Shown: one piece after another, positions 19,201-28,280 of the stretch | How the letters are laid out: each line of letters opens with the position of its first letter | How positions within the stretch are numbered: the stretch's first letter is position 1 | DNA from: Lacipirellula limnantheis | GTDB lineage: Bacteria > Planctomycetota > Planctomycetia > Pirellulales > Lacipirellulaceae | DNA length: 64,000 bases | Direction: 5' to 3' | NCBI RefSeq assembly: GCF_007746075.1 | Contig: NZ_CP036339.1 | Coordinates: 992,001-1,056,000 of the forward strand | Notes under the pieces: model-generated | Seen by the model: only the letters and a program-made list of their open reading frames with translations | Told to the model about the DNA's origin: nothing | The model's database searches: none | Translations under genes and position numbers: made by a program

Positions 19201-20491
19201 GAACGCGTTCCTTCGAAGCAAGAGTGAGCTGGTTGACGACCGCGGTCAGTCGGTCGAGTCCAGTGAGATCGATGACGCTACTCGCTTGAGGGCGATTCAG
19301 GGGAGGATGGGCCATCCATTCGCCAATGGCCGTCGCCGTCGCCTGCGACGGATCCATCACGTCAACGAGGTTGAGCGCTGCGAGCCTTTGCGCGCGAATC
19401 AACTGTTCTCGTCGCGGAACCGTTCTCGGGACGATCAGCGTTGGCACGCCGAACGAGAGGGCCGAGCCGACCGAGTTGTACCCGCCCATCGTCACCAGCA
19501 GGTCAGCGCGTTGGATCAAGGCGTCGGCTTCAGAAAGGTAGTCGATAAGCTGCCGCCGCGGATCACCCGCGATGAGTGATTCTAGTTCGCGGCGGACGAC
19601 TGGGGGCATGAATGGGCCGGCGATGAGCGCAGCGTGGGCAAAGTCGGGCAGATCTGCCCGCAGGAAGGATTGCGCAAGCCCCTCGCCGTCTTGTCCGCCG
19701 CCGACGGAGCAAACGACCAACTGCCCGTTGGTTTGTTTCAGGTTCGCGAGGATGTCGCTGTCTCGGCCATTCAGATCTCCTAGGCGTCGTCTCTGGTCAA
19801 GGTATCCAAGATATCGCGTTTTTGTGGTTAGCCGTCGGTCCCAACTGTACTCCGCGGCAAGATCGTAGACGCGGGGATCGCCGTACACCCAAATCTCGTC
19901 GTAGAAACGCTCGACCGCGGCGGCGTATGCGCCTCGCCGCCAGTCGTTGCGTACGGCAACCGCTTCGTCCAGCACGTCGCGCAGTCCCAACACCGTGCGG
20001 GCTTTGCCGCGACGGCGCAACCAAGCCAAGACGTCGTCAAGTTCGCCAGACACTCCCCTGGGAGCTTTGTCGACGACGAACAAGTCGGGGTCGAAGGATT
20101 CGACGGCGGCACGGATGGAAGCGGAGCGCATCGCCGCCAGCTCTTCGATCGGCAAATCGAGCGAGCGCGACTCATAGCAACCAGCTGGCGACTTGCAGAA
20201 ACCGGGCAGCGTCAAGCAATCGGTACGGGGCGGAAGCTCCAGGGAGCAAGCTTGGCGGACGCCGGCGATTAACAATACTTTGGCCGTCGTAACGGATTCA
20301 GTGATCGCCTGAGCAATGAGCTGATTGCGGCGCAAATGCCCCAACCCCATCGTATCGTGCGAATACAAAACGACGCGGAGCTCGGCGCGGGGCAACGCAG
20401 CCGTGGAGGCTTCCATGCGCGGACCGTCGATGCGAGTGGTTGGCCCGGGGGCGCTCACGTCAATAACTCCGGATACTTCCAAAAGGCTCAT
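19193..20491 (-). CDS. MurG-like / GT28-type glycosyltransferase
   Basis: The 432-residue product has a GT-B fold resembling MurG and related glycosyltransferases: YSHDTMGLGHLRRNQLIA (GxGHxxR-like N-terminal motif), CSVGGGQDGEGL at the domain junction, and LLVTMGGYNSVGSALSFGVPTLIVPR, the GGxNS donor-binding motif, followed by REQLIRAQRL. It is the first glycosyltransferase of the minus-strand operon and overlaps the next gene by 8 bases. Its first 30 or so residues are poorly conserved in appearance and the true start may be inside. Substrate unknown. Confidence 0.82.
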   Translation of the reverse strand: MSLLEVSGVIDVSAPGPTTRIDGPRMEASTAALPRAELRVVLYSHDTMGLGHLRRNQLIAQAITESVTTAKVLLIAGVRQACSLELPPRTDCLTLPGFCKSPAGCYESRSLDLPIEELAAMRSASIRAAVESFDPDLFVVDKAPRGVSGELDDVLAWLRRRGKARTVLGLRDVLDEAVAVRNDWRRGAYAAAVERFYDEIWVYGDPRVYDLAAEYSWDRRLTTKTRYLGYLDQRRRLGDLNGRDSDILANLKQTNGQLVVCSVGGGQDGEGLAQSFLRADLPDFAHAALIAGPFMPPVVRRELESLIAGDPRRQLIDYLSEADALIQRADLLVTMGGYNSVGSALSFGVPTLIVPRTVPRREQLIRAQRLAALNLVDVMDPSQATATAIGEWMAHPPLNRPQASSVIDLTGLDRLTAVVNQLTLASKERVHA

Positions 20492-20538
20492 GATTCGAGG
20501 TCTCGACGCTTCGCCTGGGTCGCAACGGACGGGATACG

Positions 20539-21144
20539 TCAGGTGCTCTTCGTCTGGGATTTGATTTTCTTAAGCGCGGCGGCGGCGGCGGTGCGCACGT
20601 TTGGATCTGCGTCGCGCGCGAGTCTTTCCAATGCCGCCGCTGCGGAGGCCGCCGGCGGTCCGATCTTGCCGAGCGCCTTGGCCGCTTGATAGCGGGTGTC
20701 GGAACTTGGATCGTTCAACGCCGCGGCCAACCCTTCGACGGCTGGCGCCGCCGCAGCGTCGATGTTTGCCAGGGCTTTCACGACGTAGTAGCGAGACTCG
20801 CCCTCGACGCTCTTCAGCGCTTCGGCAAGCTCGTCGGCGGCGGGAGCGGCCTTGGAGTCGAGTTTCGACAAAGCTTTTGCGCAGCGGTAACGAACCTTGG
20901 GATTCGAATCGGCGAGGGCCGCGGCCAGTTCATTCACGGCGGGAGCGGCGGCGCCCTCGAGAGCCGCAAGCGACTTGGCGGCGTCGTAGCGGATGTCGGC
21001 GTCGGCGTCGCTTAACTGAGTCGCAAGGACCTCGACGGAGTCTTGACCGCAGCCATTGAGGGCCGAACATGCGACGGCAATGGCCAGTCTCGCTGCGAAG
21101 GGTGAGAAGCGCCGATGCGACGTAATCGTGAGGGTCTTCAACAT
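20539..21144 (-). CDS. HEAT-repeat lipoprotein
   Basis: The product of about 201 residues starts MLKTLTITSHRRFSPF and has a signal peptide ending in the lipobox LNGC, so it is a predicted lipoprotein. The mature part is a row of HEAT repeats of about 35 residues (VEVLATQLSDADADIRYDAAKSL, then VNELAAALADSNPKVRYRCAKAL and so on, about five units). HEAT repeats form protein-binding solenoids; no catalytic motif is seen. It sits 49 bp after the PEP-CTERM/DUF1559 gene and 47 bp before the glycosyltransferase run. Longer upstream frame (to 21213) is unlikely to be used. Confidence 0.8.
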   Translation of the reverse strand: MLKTLTITSHRRFSPFAARLAIAVACSALNGCGQDSVEVLATQLSDADADIRYDAAKSLAALEGAAAPAVNELAAALADSNPKVRYRCAKALSKLDSKAAPAADELAEALKSVEGESRYYVVKALANIDAAAAPAVEGLAAALNDPSSDTRYQAAKALGKIGPPAASAAAALERLARDADPNVRTAAAAALKKIKSQTKST

Positions 21145-21193
21145 AAACGGCCTCGAAGAATGTAGGCGAACTGATCCGTCCGCCAGTTGATGA

Positions 21194-24100
21194 CTACTGG
21201 AGCACCGCCGCATCGCCTTGCCCGTCAGATCTGTTGCCGAGCCGTTCGAATGCTTCGGCAGCGATCTCGTAACTCACCGAGTGAACTGATCCGTCCGCCA
21301 GGGCGGCATTGAACGCGCCAGGATGCGAAGAACCGAACAATTTCTCGCCGTCCTCTCCCCCATCGTGATCTGGCTGCGGCGGTTCGTCAGTTCGGCGGAT
21401 CGTGTCTTCGTTCCAACCGACGGTATATCCTTCGTTGTCGTCGTCCTGAGGCTCGCCCAATTGGCGGACGTTGAGGCGCTTGTCGCCTGCGAGCAATGTG
21501 TGACTGAGGCCGTCAGTGACTTCCGCGATTCTTAGCGGTGTAAAACGCCTGACGATTCCTGTCTGCTCGCGGTTGCCGGCCGCATAGTCGCTCAGCGCGT
21601 GCGTCAACGTGCCGCCGGTCAGGGGGGGCTTGTATTTATCGGGCCGCTGGAACGACTGCGGATCTCGTCGAGACGGACAGAAGAAAAGCGGATTGACCGA
21701 TCCAATCGCGACAATGGCGCCTTGGCTCCAAGCAGTCTGTCCTTCGATGTACGGCAGAACTTGGAAGCCCCAACCGGCAGGTTGGTTTTCTCCCACGACT
21801 GGGCGGCCATCGCGGTAAACAGGCGCCAAATCCCAATCGTGACCGCCAGTGGGAAAATAGTTATGTGCTGCATGATGTTGCTGAAACGCCAAGGCAAGCT
21901 GGCGGAGATTGTTTGAGCACTGCGATCGCCGAGCCGCCTCCCGAGCGCTTTGCACGGCGGGAAGCAGTAGCGCGATGAGCGCACCGATAATTGCGATGAC
22001 GACCAGCAGTTCGACCAACGTGAACCCGCCGCATCTTTTGCCCAACGAGGCGCCAATAGATTTCCTTCGTCGGCCCAGTGCTGCGATGCCGACGCCTGCC
22101 GATGCCGCCAGAATGCCAAGGTGAGGCTCTGGCACCGCAACTGCTGCAGGCCCAACGCTTGGCGGAACTCCGAAGTTCGCCTTCCAAATCGCGAGATCGG
22201 CGGCGTCGACGTCATGATCGCCATCGGCGTCCCCTTGAGAATGCGTGGCGCCGGCGGTCAGGCCGAAACCTCGTTGCCAGCGCAAGAAGTCGGCTCCATC
22301 TTGGTCGCCGTCTCCGTCGAAGTCGGCGCTGAGCACGTTGCCAACAACGCTCAGCCTGACGGTCGTCGGGAGGTATGCCAAATCCCAACTCAGGCCTGCC
22401 GCGAGAGATGGCAGGGCCGTGCCAGCAAACGTCGTCGTCCTGGGCTGCGAGGTTCGAATCAAATCGAAGACGTCCCCCGCTGCCGGCGCGAACGTCGGAG
22501 CTAACGTCACTTCCAGGAGTCCGGCAAGCGTCGCCGATTGTGCGTCGATCGCACCATAGTGCCCGGCGCCTGACGTGCCAATCGAGCGAGTCGTTCCGCC
22601 TAATACGAAACTCGCCGTCGCCCCCGATCCGAAGTTCACGGGGCCCGCGATGTCGACTAGGCTGTCGTTGACTTCGAGACGGCCGGTTGCCGTGCCCGCG
22701 GAGGCTCCAACCTTGGTGGCAACATCGAGTTGCGGCGAAGTCACGTGACTGCGAATCAGCGTCAGCGTAGCCGTGGATGAGTTCGTGGCGAGTCCGCCGC
22801 CGCCGATGAGTTCGGCGACGACAACACGCCCCGCCGAGGCCAACTGGACGTTTGTAAGGGTAGCCATTGCTGAGGCCTGCCCGCGATTGCCAGCCGTTGC
22901 GGTGACGACAGCTAGATTTAATTGCCCGGGAACCGCAGGATTCCCGAAGCCAAGGGAGACGGATGAGTCTTCCACGCTGAGTATCGCGTCACCACGAGCG
23001 AGTCCATGGGGCGAGGCCGTCGTCACGCCGGCGTCGATGTTGGCGCCAATGGTCACGTTAGAAATGGACCGCAACGTCGCGGAACCAGTGCCAAACGGCG
23101 TGCCCAGGGATCCCGTCTGGCCGACGTCGAGGTCGCCGATAACGCTGAGCGACCCGATTCGCTCCATCACCAGGTTGCCGTTGCCAGTCGCCGTCGCGCC
23201 GGCGACAGCCGATGTCTGCCCCACATCGATGTCGCCGGCGACGGCAAATTGACCAGTCACGTCGCGCACCGTTGCCGAACCGATGCCAGTCGCCTGACCA
23301 GTGACGCTGGCCTGCAGCGACGAAACGCCTGTTTGACCTATGTCGAAATCGCCGCCGACGTCCACCGATCCGATGCGATCCATGGCTAACGTTCCGGTCG
23401 CGTGGGCGACGACGTTGTCTTCGACGAAATTGCGACCGACGAGCAGTCCTGTCGCCATCTGAACGTCGCCGACGTCGGCGATGGCCGCCGTACCGTTGGC
23501 CGTCGCCTGGCCCGAGCCGAATGAACTTCGAATATGCCCTACGCCGAGTTCGGAGCCGATGACCAACGTGGAGGCGTTCGAAAGCTGAAGGGAGCCGGTG
23601 CTTTGAGCGTTGCCGTTGTTAGAGACGCCGGCATGACCGACGTTCAGGTCCGCGCCGACCACAATCGAATTTACGCCGGCGAGCGTGGCCGAACCGTTCC
23701 CGGCGTCCTGTCCCCCGGTCGTCAGGGTACGACCGAGATCGAGATCTTTGGTTATTGAGAGCGAGGTCGCGGTCGTGACGTTGAACGTGCCGTGAGCATC
23801 GTTGACCCCGCTCAGGCTGCCTGTTTCCCCAACGTCAATGCTGCCGTGGACAGAGAGCGATCCAATGTTCTGCAACGTCGCGGCGCCATGGCCGCTGGCC
23901 TTACCCGAGCCGCCAGCTTCGCCCAGGTCGAGGTCGTTCTGGATGTCGATGAGAGTGAGGCCATTGATCGAGATGCTGCCGGATCCGGCCCCCTGCCCTC
24001 CGGCCCCGGCGTAAGTCTGTCCTACATCGAGATCTCCGGCCCCTCCCAGGCCCACCTGCAGCGTGGCGGCGCCGTTTAGGGCGAAAACCCCACTGGTCAA

Positions 24101-24454
24101 GACGTTGGCGCCGGTGACAGCGGTGAGCTCGTCGATTGAACCAACGTCGATGCGACTCGATGTGCTAAACGGCACATTTGCCGAAGTAACTGTTCCAGAG
24201 CCGCCATTTTTCGCGATCTCAAGGCGGGACAGATCGATCGCGCCCGCGTTAACTTTTGCCTCTCCTCCATTGCGAATCACGGCAATTCCGCCCACGGCAG
24301 GGACCGCGGCGGGCGACCAATTGGCCGCCGTCCCCCAGTTTCCTGCAATCGCGCCAATCCCCGGATTGATCCAAGTCGATTGAGCCGCCGCAAAGGAAAG
24401 AAGAGACGACCACGCGCCCATAGCTATAATCGTAAGGATGGAATGGTTTCGCAT
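21194..24454 (-). CDS. Surface repeat protein fused to a DUF1559 pseudopilin-like domain
   Basis: The single 1086-residue frame holds what are usually two proteins. Residues 1-24 are a signal peptide; about 30-690 are repeats built around LDVGQTG / IGDLDVGQ; about 705-755 are a dockerin-like pair ([34 protein letters not shown]); about 768-795 are a PEP-CTERM signal ([13 protein letters not shown] to LGRRRK). From about residue 810 there is a type IV pilin N-methylation signal ([15 protein letters not shown]) and a complete DUF1559 domain with [21 protein letters not shown] and [11 protein letters not shown]. No stop separates them. It could be a real fusion, a lost stop codon or a sequencing error. 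Probably the first gene of the minus-strand operon. Confidence 0.8.
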   Translation of the reverse strand: MRNHSILTIIAMGAWSSLLSFAAAQSTWINPGIGAIAGNWGTAANWSPAAVPAVGGIAVIRNGGEAKVNAGAIDLSRLEIAKNGGSGTVTSANVPFSTSSRIDVGSIDELTAVTGANVLTSGVFALNGAATLQVGLGGAGDLDVGQTYAGAGGQGAGSGSISINGLTLIDIQNDLDLGEAGGSGKASGHGAATLQNIGSLSVHGSIDVGETGSLSGVNDAHGTFNVTTATSLSITKDLDLGRTLTTGGQDAGNGSATLAGVNSIVVGADLNVGHAGVSNNGNAQSTGSLQLSNASTLVIGSELGVGHIRSSFGSGQATANGTAAIADVGDVQMATGLLVGRNFVEDNVVAHATGTLAMDRIGSVDVGGDFDIGQTGVSSLQASVTGQATGIGSATVRDVTGQFAVAGDIDVGQTSAVAGATATGNGNLVMERIGSLSVIGDLDVGQTGSLGTPFGTGSATLRSISNVTIGANIDAGVTTASPHGLARGDAILSVEDSSVSLGFGNPAVPGQLNLAVVTATAGNRGQASAMATLTNVQLASAGRVVVAELIGGGGLATNSSTATLTLIRSHVTSPQLDVATKVGASAGTATGRLEVNDSLVDIAGPVNFGSGATASFVLGGTTRSIGTSGAGHYGAIDAQSATLAGLLEVTLAPTFAPAAGDVFDLIRTSQPRTTTFAGTALPSLAAGLSWDLAYLPTTVRLSVVGNVLSADFDGDGDQDGADFLRWQRGFGLTAGATHSQGDADGDHDVDAADLAIWKANFGVPPSVGPAAVAVPEPHLGILAASAGVGIAALGRRRKSIGASLGKRCGGFTLVELLVVIAIIGALIALLLPAVQSAREAARRSQCSNNLRQLALAFQQHHAAHNYFPTGGHDWDLAPVYRDGRPVVGENQPAGWGFQVLPYIEGQTAWSQGAIVAIGSVNPLFFCPSRRDPQSFQRPDKYKPPLTGGTLTHALSDYAAGNREQTGIVRRFTPLRIAEVTDGLSHTLLAGDKRLNVRQLGEPQDDDNEGYTVGWNEDTIRRTDEPPQPDHDGGEDGEKLFGSSHPGAFNAALADGSVHSVSYEIAAEAFERLGNRSDGQGDAAVLQ

Positions 24455-24727
24455 CGGATCGTTTTTCGCGAGACAAGCGGATGCATTTCACGGAAGCGAG
24501 GCGCTTTGCAACTGAATCGCCGCGTTTCTTGGCTGACAGGGTGAGGAGTGGGGGCGGCAGCCGAAGTCCGCCAAAAATCTTGCACTTTTTATCGCGATTG
24601 CCGCGTTCACTCTTTCCGAGGCGGCTCCAGCTGGTGGCGTCTCGATTGCAATCCTGTTCCGACTCACTTTTCTTGGCGGACTCGTTGCCGAAATCCGACT
24701 CCTTCTAGCGAGTCGGCTTCATGCCGG
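24455..24727. promoter_or_regulatory. Divergent promoter region
   Basis: About 270 bp lie between the minus-strand fusion gene and the plus-strand sigma-factor gene. Both transcripts must start here. It contains an AT-rich stretch near 24578-24592 (aatcttgcactttttatc) but I cannot assign a clear -35/-10 pair. Confidence 0.35.
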
Positions 24728-25357
24728 ATGAACCCAGAAGCACCTGACCCACTGAGCGTGACCGGACGAACTGACCATTCGCTGTTGCGTCGTATCCGCG
24801 GCGGCGAGCAGGACGCCGCGACTGCGCTATACGTGCGGTATGCGCAGCGATTGCAGGCGTTGGCAAAAGCCAAGACGTCGCCGGCACTGGCTGCGCGGAT
24901 CGACCCTGAAGACGTCGTTCAGTCGGTCTTCCGCACATTTTTCCGGCGAGCATCGGAAGGACATTACGACGTCCCGGAAGGCGACGAATTGTGGAAGCTG
25001 TTTCTCGTCATCTCCTTGAACAAAATTCGTACCCTCGCTGGATTCCATCGAGCGGCCAAGCGAGACGTGTCGTCGACTGTGGGACTCGAACATTCCGAGC
25101 CCGCGCTCGCCGCGCACACTGGGAGTCAGGAAGAGGCATTGCGGACGCTCGAAATGATCATCGACGAAACGCTTGGCGACTTACCCGAAGCTCAGCGCGA
25201 AATGATCCGTCTGCGGATCGAGGGTCACGGCGTTACGGAAATCGCCGATACGACGCGACGCTCAAAGCGATCGGTGGAAAGAGTGCTGCAACAATTTCGA
25301 AATCGGTTGGGACGCCTCGTGCTCGAGGAACAGGGTGACGATGCCGCGCACAGTTGA
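24728..25357 (+). CDS. ECF-type RNA polymerase sigma factor (planctomycete type)
   Basis: The predicted 209-residue product starts MNPEAPDPLSV. It has a sigma region 2 (LYVRYAQRLQALAKAKTS to DVVQSVFRTFFRRA) and a sigma region 4 with a helix-turn-helix (LPEAQREMIRLRIEGHGVTEIADTTRRSKRSVERVLQQF). The long loop between regions and the DPEDVVQSVFRTFF motif are typical of planctomycete ECF factors found beside Ser/Thr kinases. ATG 24728 is chosen because the upstream open frame (to 24548) encodes no sigma sequence. It overlaps the kinase gene by 17 bases, so the two are coupled; no anti-sigma gene is seen, and the kinase may take that control role (inference). Confidence 0.88.
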   Translation: MNPEAPDPLSVTGRTDHSLLRRIRGGEQDAATALYVRYAQRLQALAKAKTSPALAARIDPEDVVQSVFRTFFRRASEGHYDVPEGDELWKLFLVISLNKIRTLAGFHRAAKRDVSSTVGLEHSEPALAAHTGSQEEALRTLEMIIDETLGDLPEAQREMIRLRIEGHGVTEIADTTRRSKRSVERVLQQFRNRLGRLVLEEQGDDAAHS

Positions 25358-28280
25358 CGCCGATTTCTGTGAGCTCGAGCGATTCATCGACGCGTTCGAG
25401 AATGCGCGCGTCGGCGCGCCGGATGCGCTCGTGGAACAATTCACGCCGCCGCGCGATCATGAGTTGTACGACGAGATTGTCGTCGAGTTGCTGCGCATTG
25501 ATTTGGAACAATCATGGCAACGCGGCGAGTCGCGATCGCTGCAGGCGTATCTCGATCGATTTGGCGATGTGTTGGCGAATTCAGATTGCCTGGCGAAACT
25601 CGCCTTCGAGCACTACCGACTTCAGTGCGACTCGGGCTTCCCCGCCACGAGGGAAGATTATGCTCGAAGTTACGGCGTCGAAGTCGCTCGTTGGCCAGAA
25701 CTCGAGCGATCCAGGAGGAAATCGACGAACGGGCAGAGCCGTCTGTCGTCAGACGCACCGCTTCTGCCCCCGCGATTCCCCCAAGCGGCCGAGCGTTTTC
25801 TGGACTTTGAGCTCGTGCAGGAGTTGGGGCGCGGTGCTTTTGGCTGCGTCTATCTGGCACGGCAAGCCGGACTCGCCAATCGCAACGTCGCATTGAAGCT
25901 TGTCCGCGGAACTTCCGTGGAACCCGAGCGGCTCGCCCAACTACAGCACACCAACATCGTACCAATTTATTCGGTGCACCAATCGGAGGGATGGGAAGCG
26001 GTTTGCATGCCCTATTTGGGCAGGAACACGCTGCAGGACGTCACTCGGGCAGCCCGCCGCAGCGGACGATTGCCTCGTTCCGGACAGGAGTTGTTGACGA
26101 CTGTCATCGCCAGGCAGAGCGAGACCGTCGTCGCGCCGGGGCGCGGAGCCGAACCATTGCCCGCCGTTGAGGCAGGCCAAACGCCTCTCGTCGATCTAGC
26201 CCCATCGATTCGTACCCGACTTGAACACGCCAACTACGTCGATGCCGTCGTCTGGATCGTGCTTCAAGTCTCCGCCGGCGTCGCGCATGCTCATGAGCGG
26301 GGCATCCTCCATCGAGACCTGAAGCCGGCAAACATTTTATTGGCCAACGACGGTCGTCCGATGGTCCTCGACTTTAACCTCTCGGACCAGATCAAACCGC
26401 ATTTCGGGCGCGCCGCCGTCGTCGGCGGAACGTTGCCGTATATGTCGCCGGAGCAGTTGCAGTCGCTGGAATCGGGAAGTCGGATCGATGAGCGCAGCGA
26501 CGTCTATTCGCTTGGCGTGATTCTTTTTGAATTAGTCGCAGGTCGGCTGCCATTTGAATCGCCTCCAGCGTCGGGGTTCGACTCTGTCCCTGCGCAGATT
26601 GAGGCCCGGCAATCGGGCGCACCCTTGGTGCGGAACTTCAATCAAGATGCGCCGCCATCGATCGAGTCATTGATCGCGCATTGTCTGGACGCGGATCCGA
26701 ACCTCCGGTACCAGTCCGTCGATGAACTGCGTGCTGACCTACAGCGGCACCTCGACGACCTCCCATTGATCCACGCGCCGGACCGATCAGTCCGGGAACG
26801 CGTCGGCAAGTGGATGCGTCGTCATCCGAAGCTGGCTTCGGCATCAAGCATCGGCGTCATCGCGCTTGCGATTCTGGCAAGCTTGACCGTCGGTTGGGCA
26901 ATTCGCGAGCGCCGATTTGCGCGCGTCGAAGCGCAGCAACTCTTCAGCGATTTTATGGAGAGATCAGCAGAAGCACGGCTGCCGCTAAGCATTCCAGGCG
27001 CGGACGCGGAAACTCTGGATGAGGGAGTTGCGGCGGCGCGGAAGCAACTCGCCCGTTACGAAGTCTTGAACGCCGCTGACTGGAAGTCGGCCCCAAACTA
27101 TCGCCTTTTGCCTCAGCAATCGCAGGTTGCGCTGGATGCCGCGATCGACAAGACGAAACGTTTGATCGATTCTGCCGAGGATCGCCGCGGAGGCGCCGCG
27201 GCAAACGCGCTGCCAGCTAACGGAGACGACGAGACGACAGTCGTCTCCTTGCTCAGGCAGGGGCGTTATGACGATGCGGCGCCGCTTTTGACCGAGTGGC
27301 GCGACAAGGAGCCCTACGACCTCGGCGCATGGATGCTGCTCGGCAGCGTTAATGCGGGCATCGGCAATCTCCAGGAGGCGGAAGAGTGCTTTACCACCTG
27401 CACTCGTCTCCGGCCGCAGTTCGCGTTTAGTTATTTTCAACGCGGTCTGGCTCGCTTGGCGCAGCGTCGCTATCTCGGCGCTATCGACGATTTCGGCGCC
27501 CACATGCGGCTTGGCGGCCAACGCGTCCCCGCGCTGGTGAATCGAGCCTTAGCCCATCATGCGAATGGCAATGCTCAGGCGGCGCTCGATGATCTGAACG
27601 CCGCGCTCGCGGCCGGAGCCGCCCAAACTCGAATCTACTTCATTCGCGCGGAAGTGCGTACCCGCCTCGGCGACGCGGCAGGAGCAGCCGCCGACCGCGA
27701 GCTTGGGCTAAGCTTGACGCCGCGCGATTCAGTCAGTTACCTCGCGCGTGGCTCCGCACGACTTCCAAATGATCCTGAAGCAGCCTTGGCGGATTTCCAA
27801 GAGTCCTTGCGGCTCGACCCCGGCTCGCGCATCGCCAAGCAAAACATCGTTCACGTCTTGGGCGACCGATTGCAGCGACCAGAGGAGGCCCGGGCGATGC
27901 TCGACTCAATTTTAGATACGAACCGTCATGACTTCCGAGCGCTCGCCAGTCGTGCGGTGCTGAGGGCGCGGGCGGGCGATCGGGACGGTGCGGCAACAGA
28001 TGCCATTGCCGCGCTCCAAGGTGATGACGACCCAACCATTGTGCTGCAAGCGGCGTGTGCCTTTGCTCGATCGGCCGCGACGCACCCGCCGGACAAAGTG
28101 AAGTCGTTGCATTTGGCGGCGCGAGCTGTCGGCGCCAAGCCAGAGCTGAGCGCTATCGCCGCTCATGATCCCGACCTTGAAGCTCTCCATGACACGGAGG
28201 AGTTTGTACGCATCCTACGGGCGGCGAATGTGATCCTCTCAGGCGGGGCCGAATCGAACGTGCAAACGTCCAACAAATGA
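25341..28280 (+). CDS. Serine/threonine protein kinase with transmembrane segment and TPR domain
   Basis: The product of about 979 residues has an N-terminal 150-residue region, a kinase domain (about 155-470), one transmembrane helix (about 496-520, IGVIALAILASLTVGW) and a C-terminal TPR array (about 630-900). Kinase motifs: LGRGAFGCVYLA glycine loop, VALKLVRG lysine, HRDLKPANILL catalytic loop, LDFNLSDQ in place of the DFG motif, YMSPEQL for APE and DVYSLGVILFEL. The DFG-to-DFN change occurs in some planctomycete kinases. GTG 25335 is an alternative start. It overlaps the sigma-factor gene upstream and the metalloprotease gene downstream (ATGA), so all three are one operon. Confidence 0.88.
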   Translation: MPRTVDADFCELERFIDAFENARVGAPDALVEQFTPPRDHELYDEIVVELLRIDLEQSWQRGESRSLQAYLDRFGDVLANSDCLAKLAFEHYRLQCDSGFPATREDYARSYGVEVARWPELERSRRKSTNGQSRLSSDAPLLPPRFPQAAERFLDFELVQELGRGAFGCVYLARQAGLANRNVALKLVRGTSVEPERLAQLQHTNIVPIYSVHQSEGWEAVCMPYLGRNTLQDVTRAARRSGRLPRSGQELLTTVIARQSETVVAPGRGAEPLPAVEAGQTPLVDLAPSIRTRLEHANYVDAVVWIVLQVSAGVAHAHERGILHRDLKPANILLANDGRPMVLDFNLSDQIKPHFGRAAVVGGTLPYMSPEQLQSLESGSRIDERSDVYSLGVILFELVAGRLPFESPPASGFDSVPAQIEARQSGAPLVRNFNQDAPPSIESLIAHCLDADPNLRYQSVDELRADLQRHLDDLPLIHAPDRSVRERVGKWMRRHPKLASASSIGVIALAILASLTVGWAIRERRFARVEAQQLFSDFMERSAEARLPLSIPGADAETLDEGVAAARKQLARYEVLNAADWKSAPNYRLLPQQSQVALDAAIDKTKRLIDSAEDRRGGAAANALPANGDDETTVVSLLRQGRYDDAAPLLTEWRDKEPYDLGAWMLLGSVNAGIGNLQEAEECFTTCTRLRPQFAFSYFQRGLARLAQRRYLGAIDDFGAHMRLGGQRVPALVNRALAHHANGNAQAALDDLNAALAAGAAQTRIYFIRAEVRTRLGDAAGAAADRELGLSLTPRDSVSYLARGSARLPNDPEAALADFQESLRLDPGSRIAKQNIVHVLGDRLQRPEEARAMLDSILDTNRHDFRALASRAVLRARAGDRDGAATDAIAALQGDDDPTIVLQAACAFARSAATHPPDKVKSLHLAARAVGAKPELSAIAAHDPDLEALHDTEEFVRILRAANVILSGGAESNVQTSNK

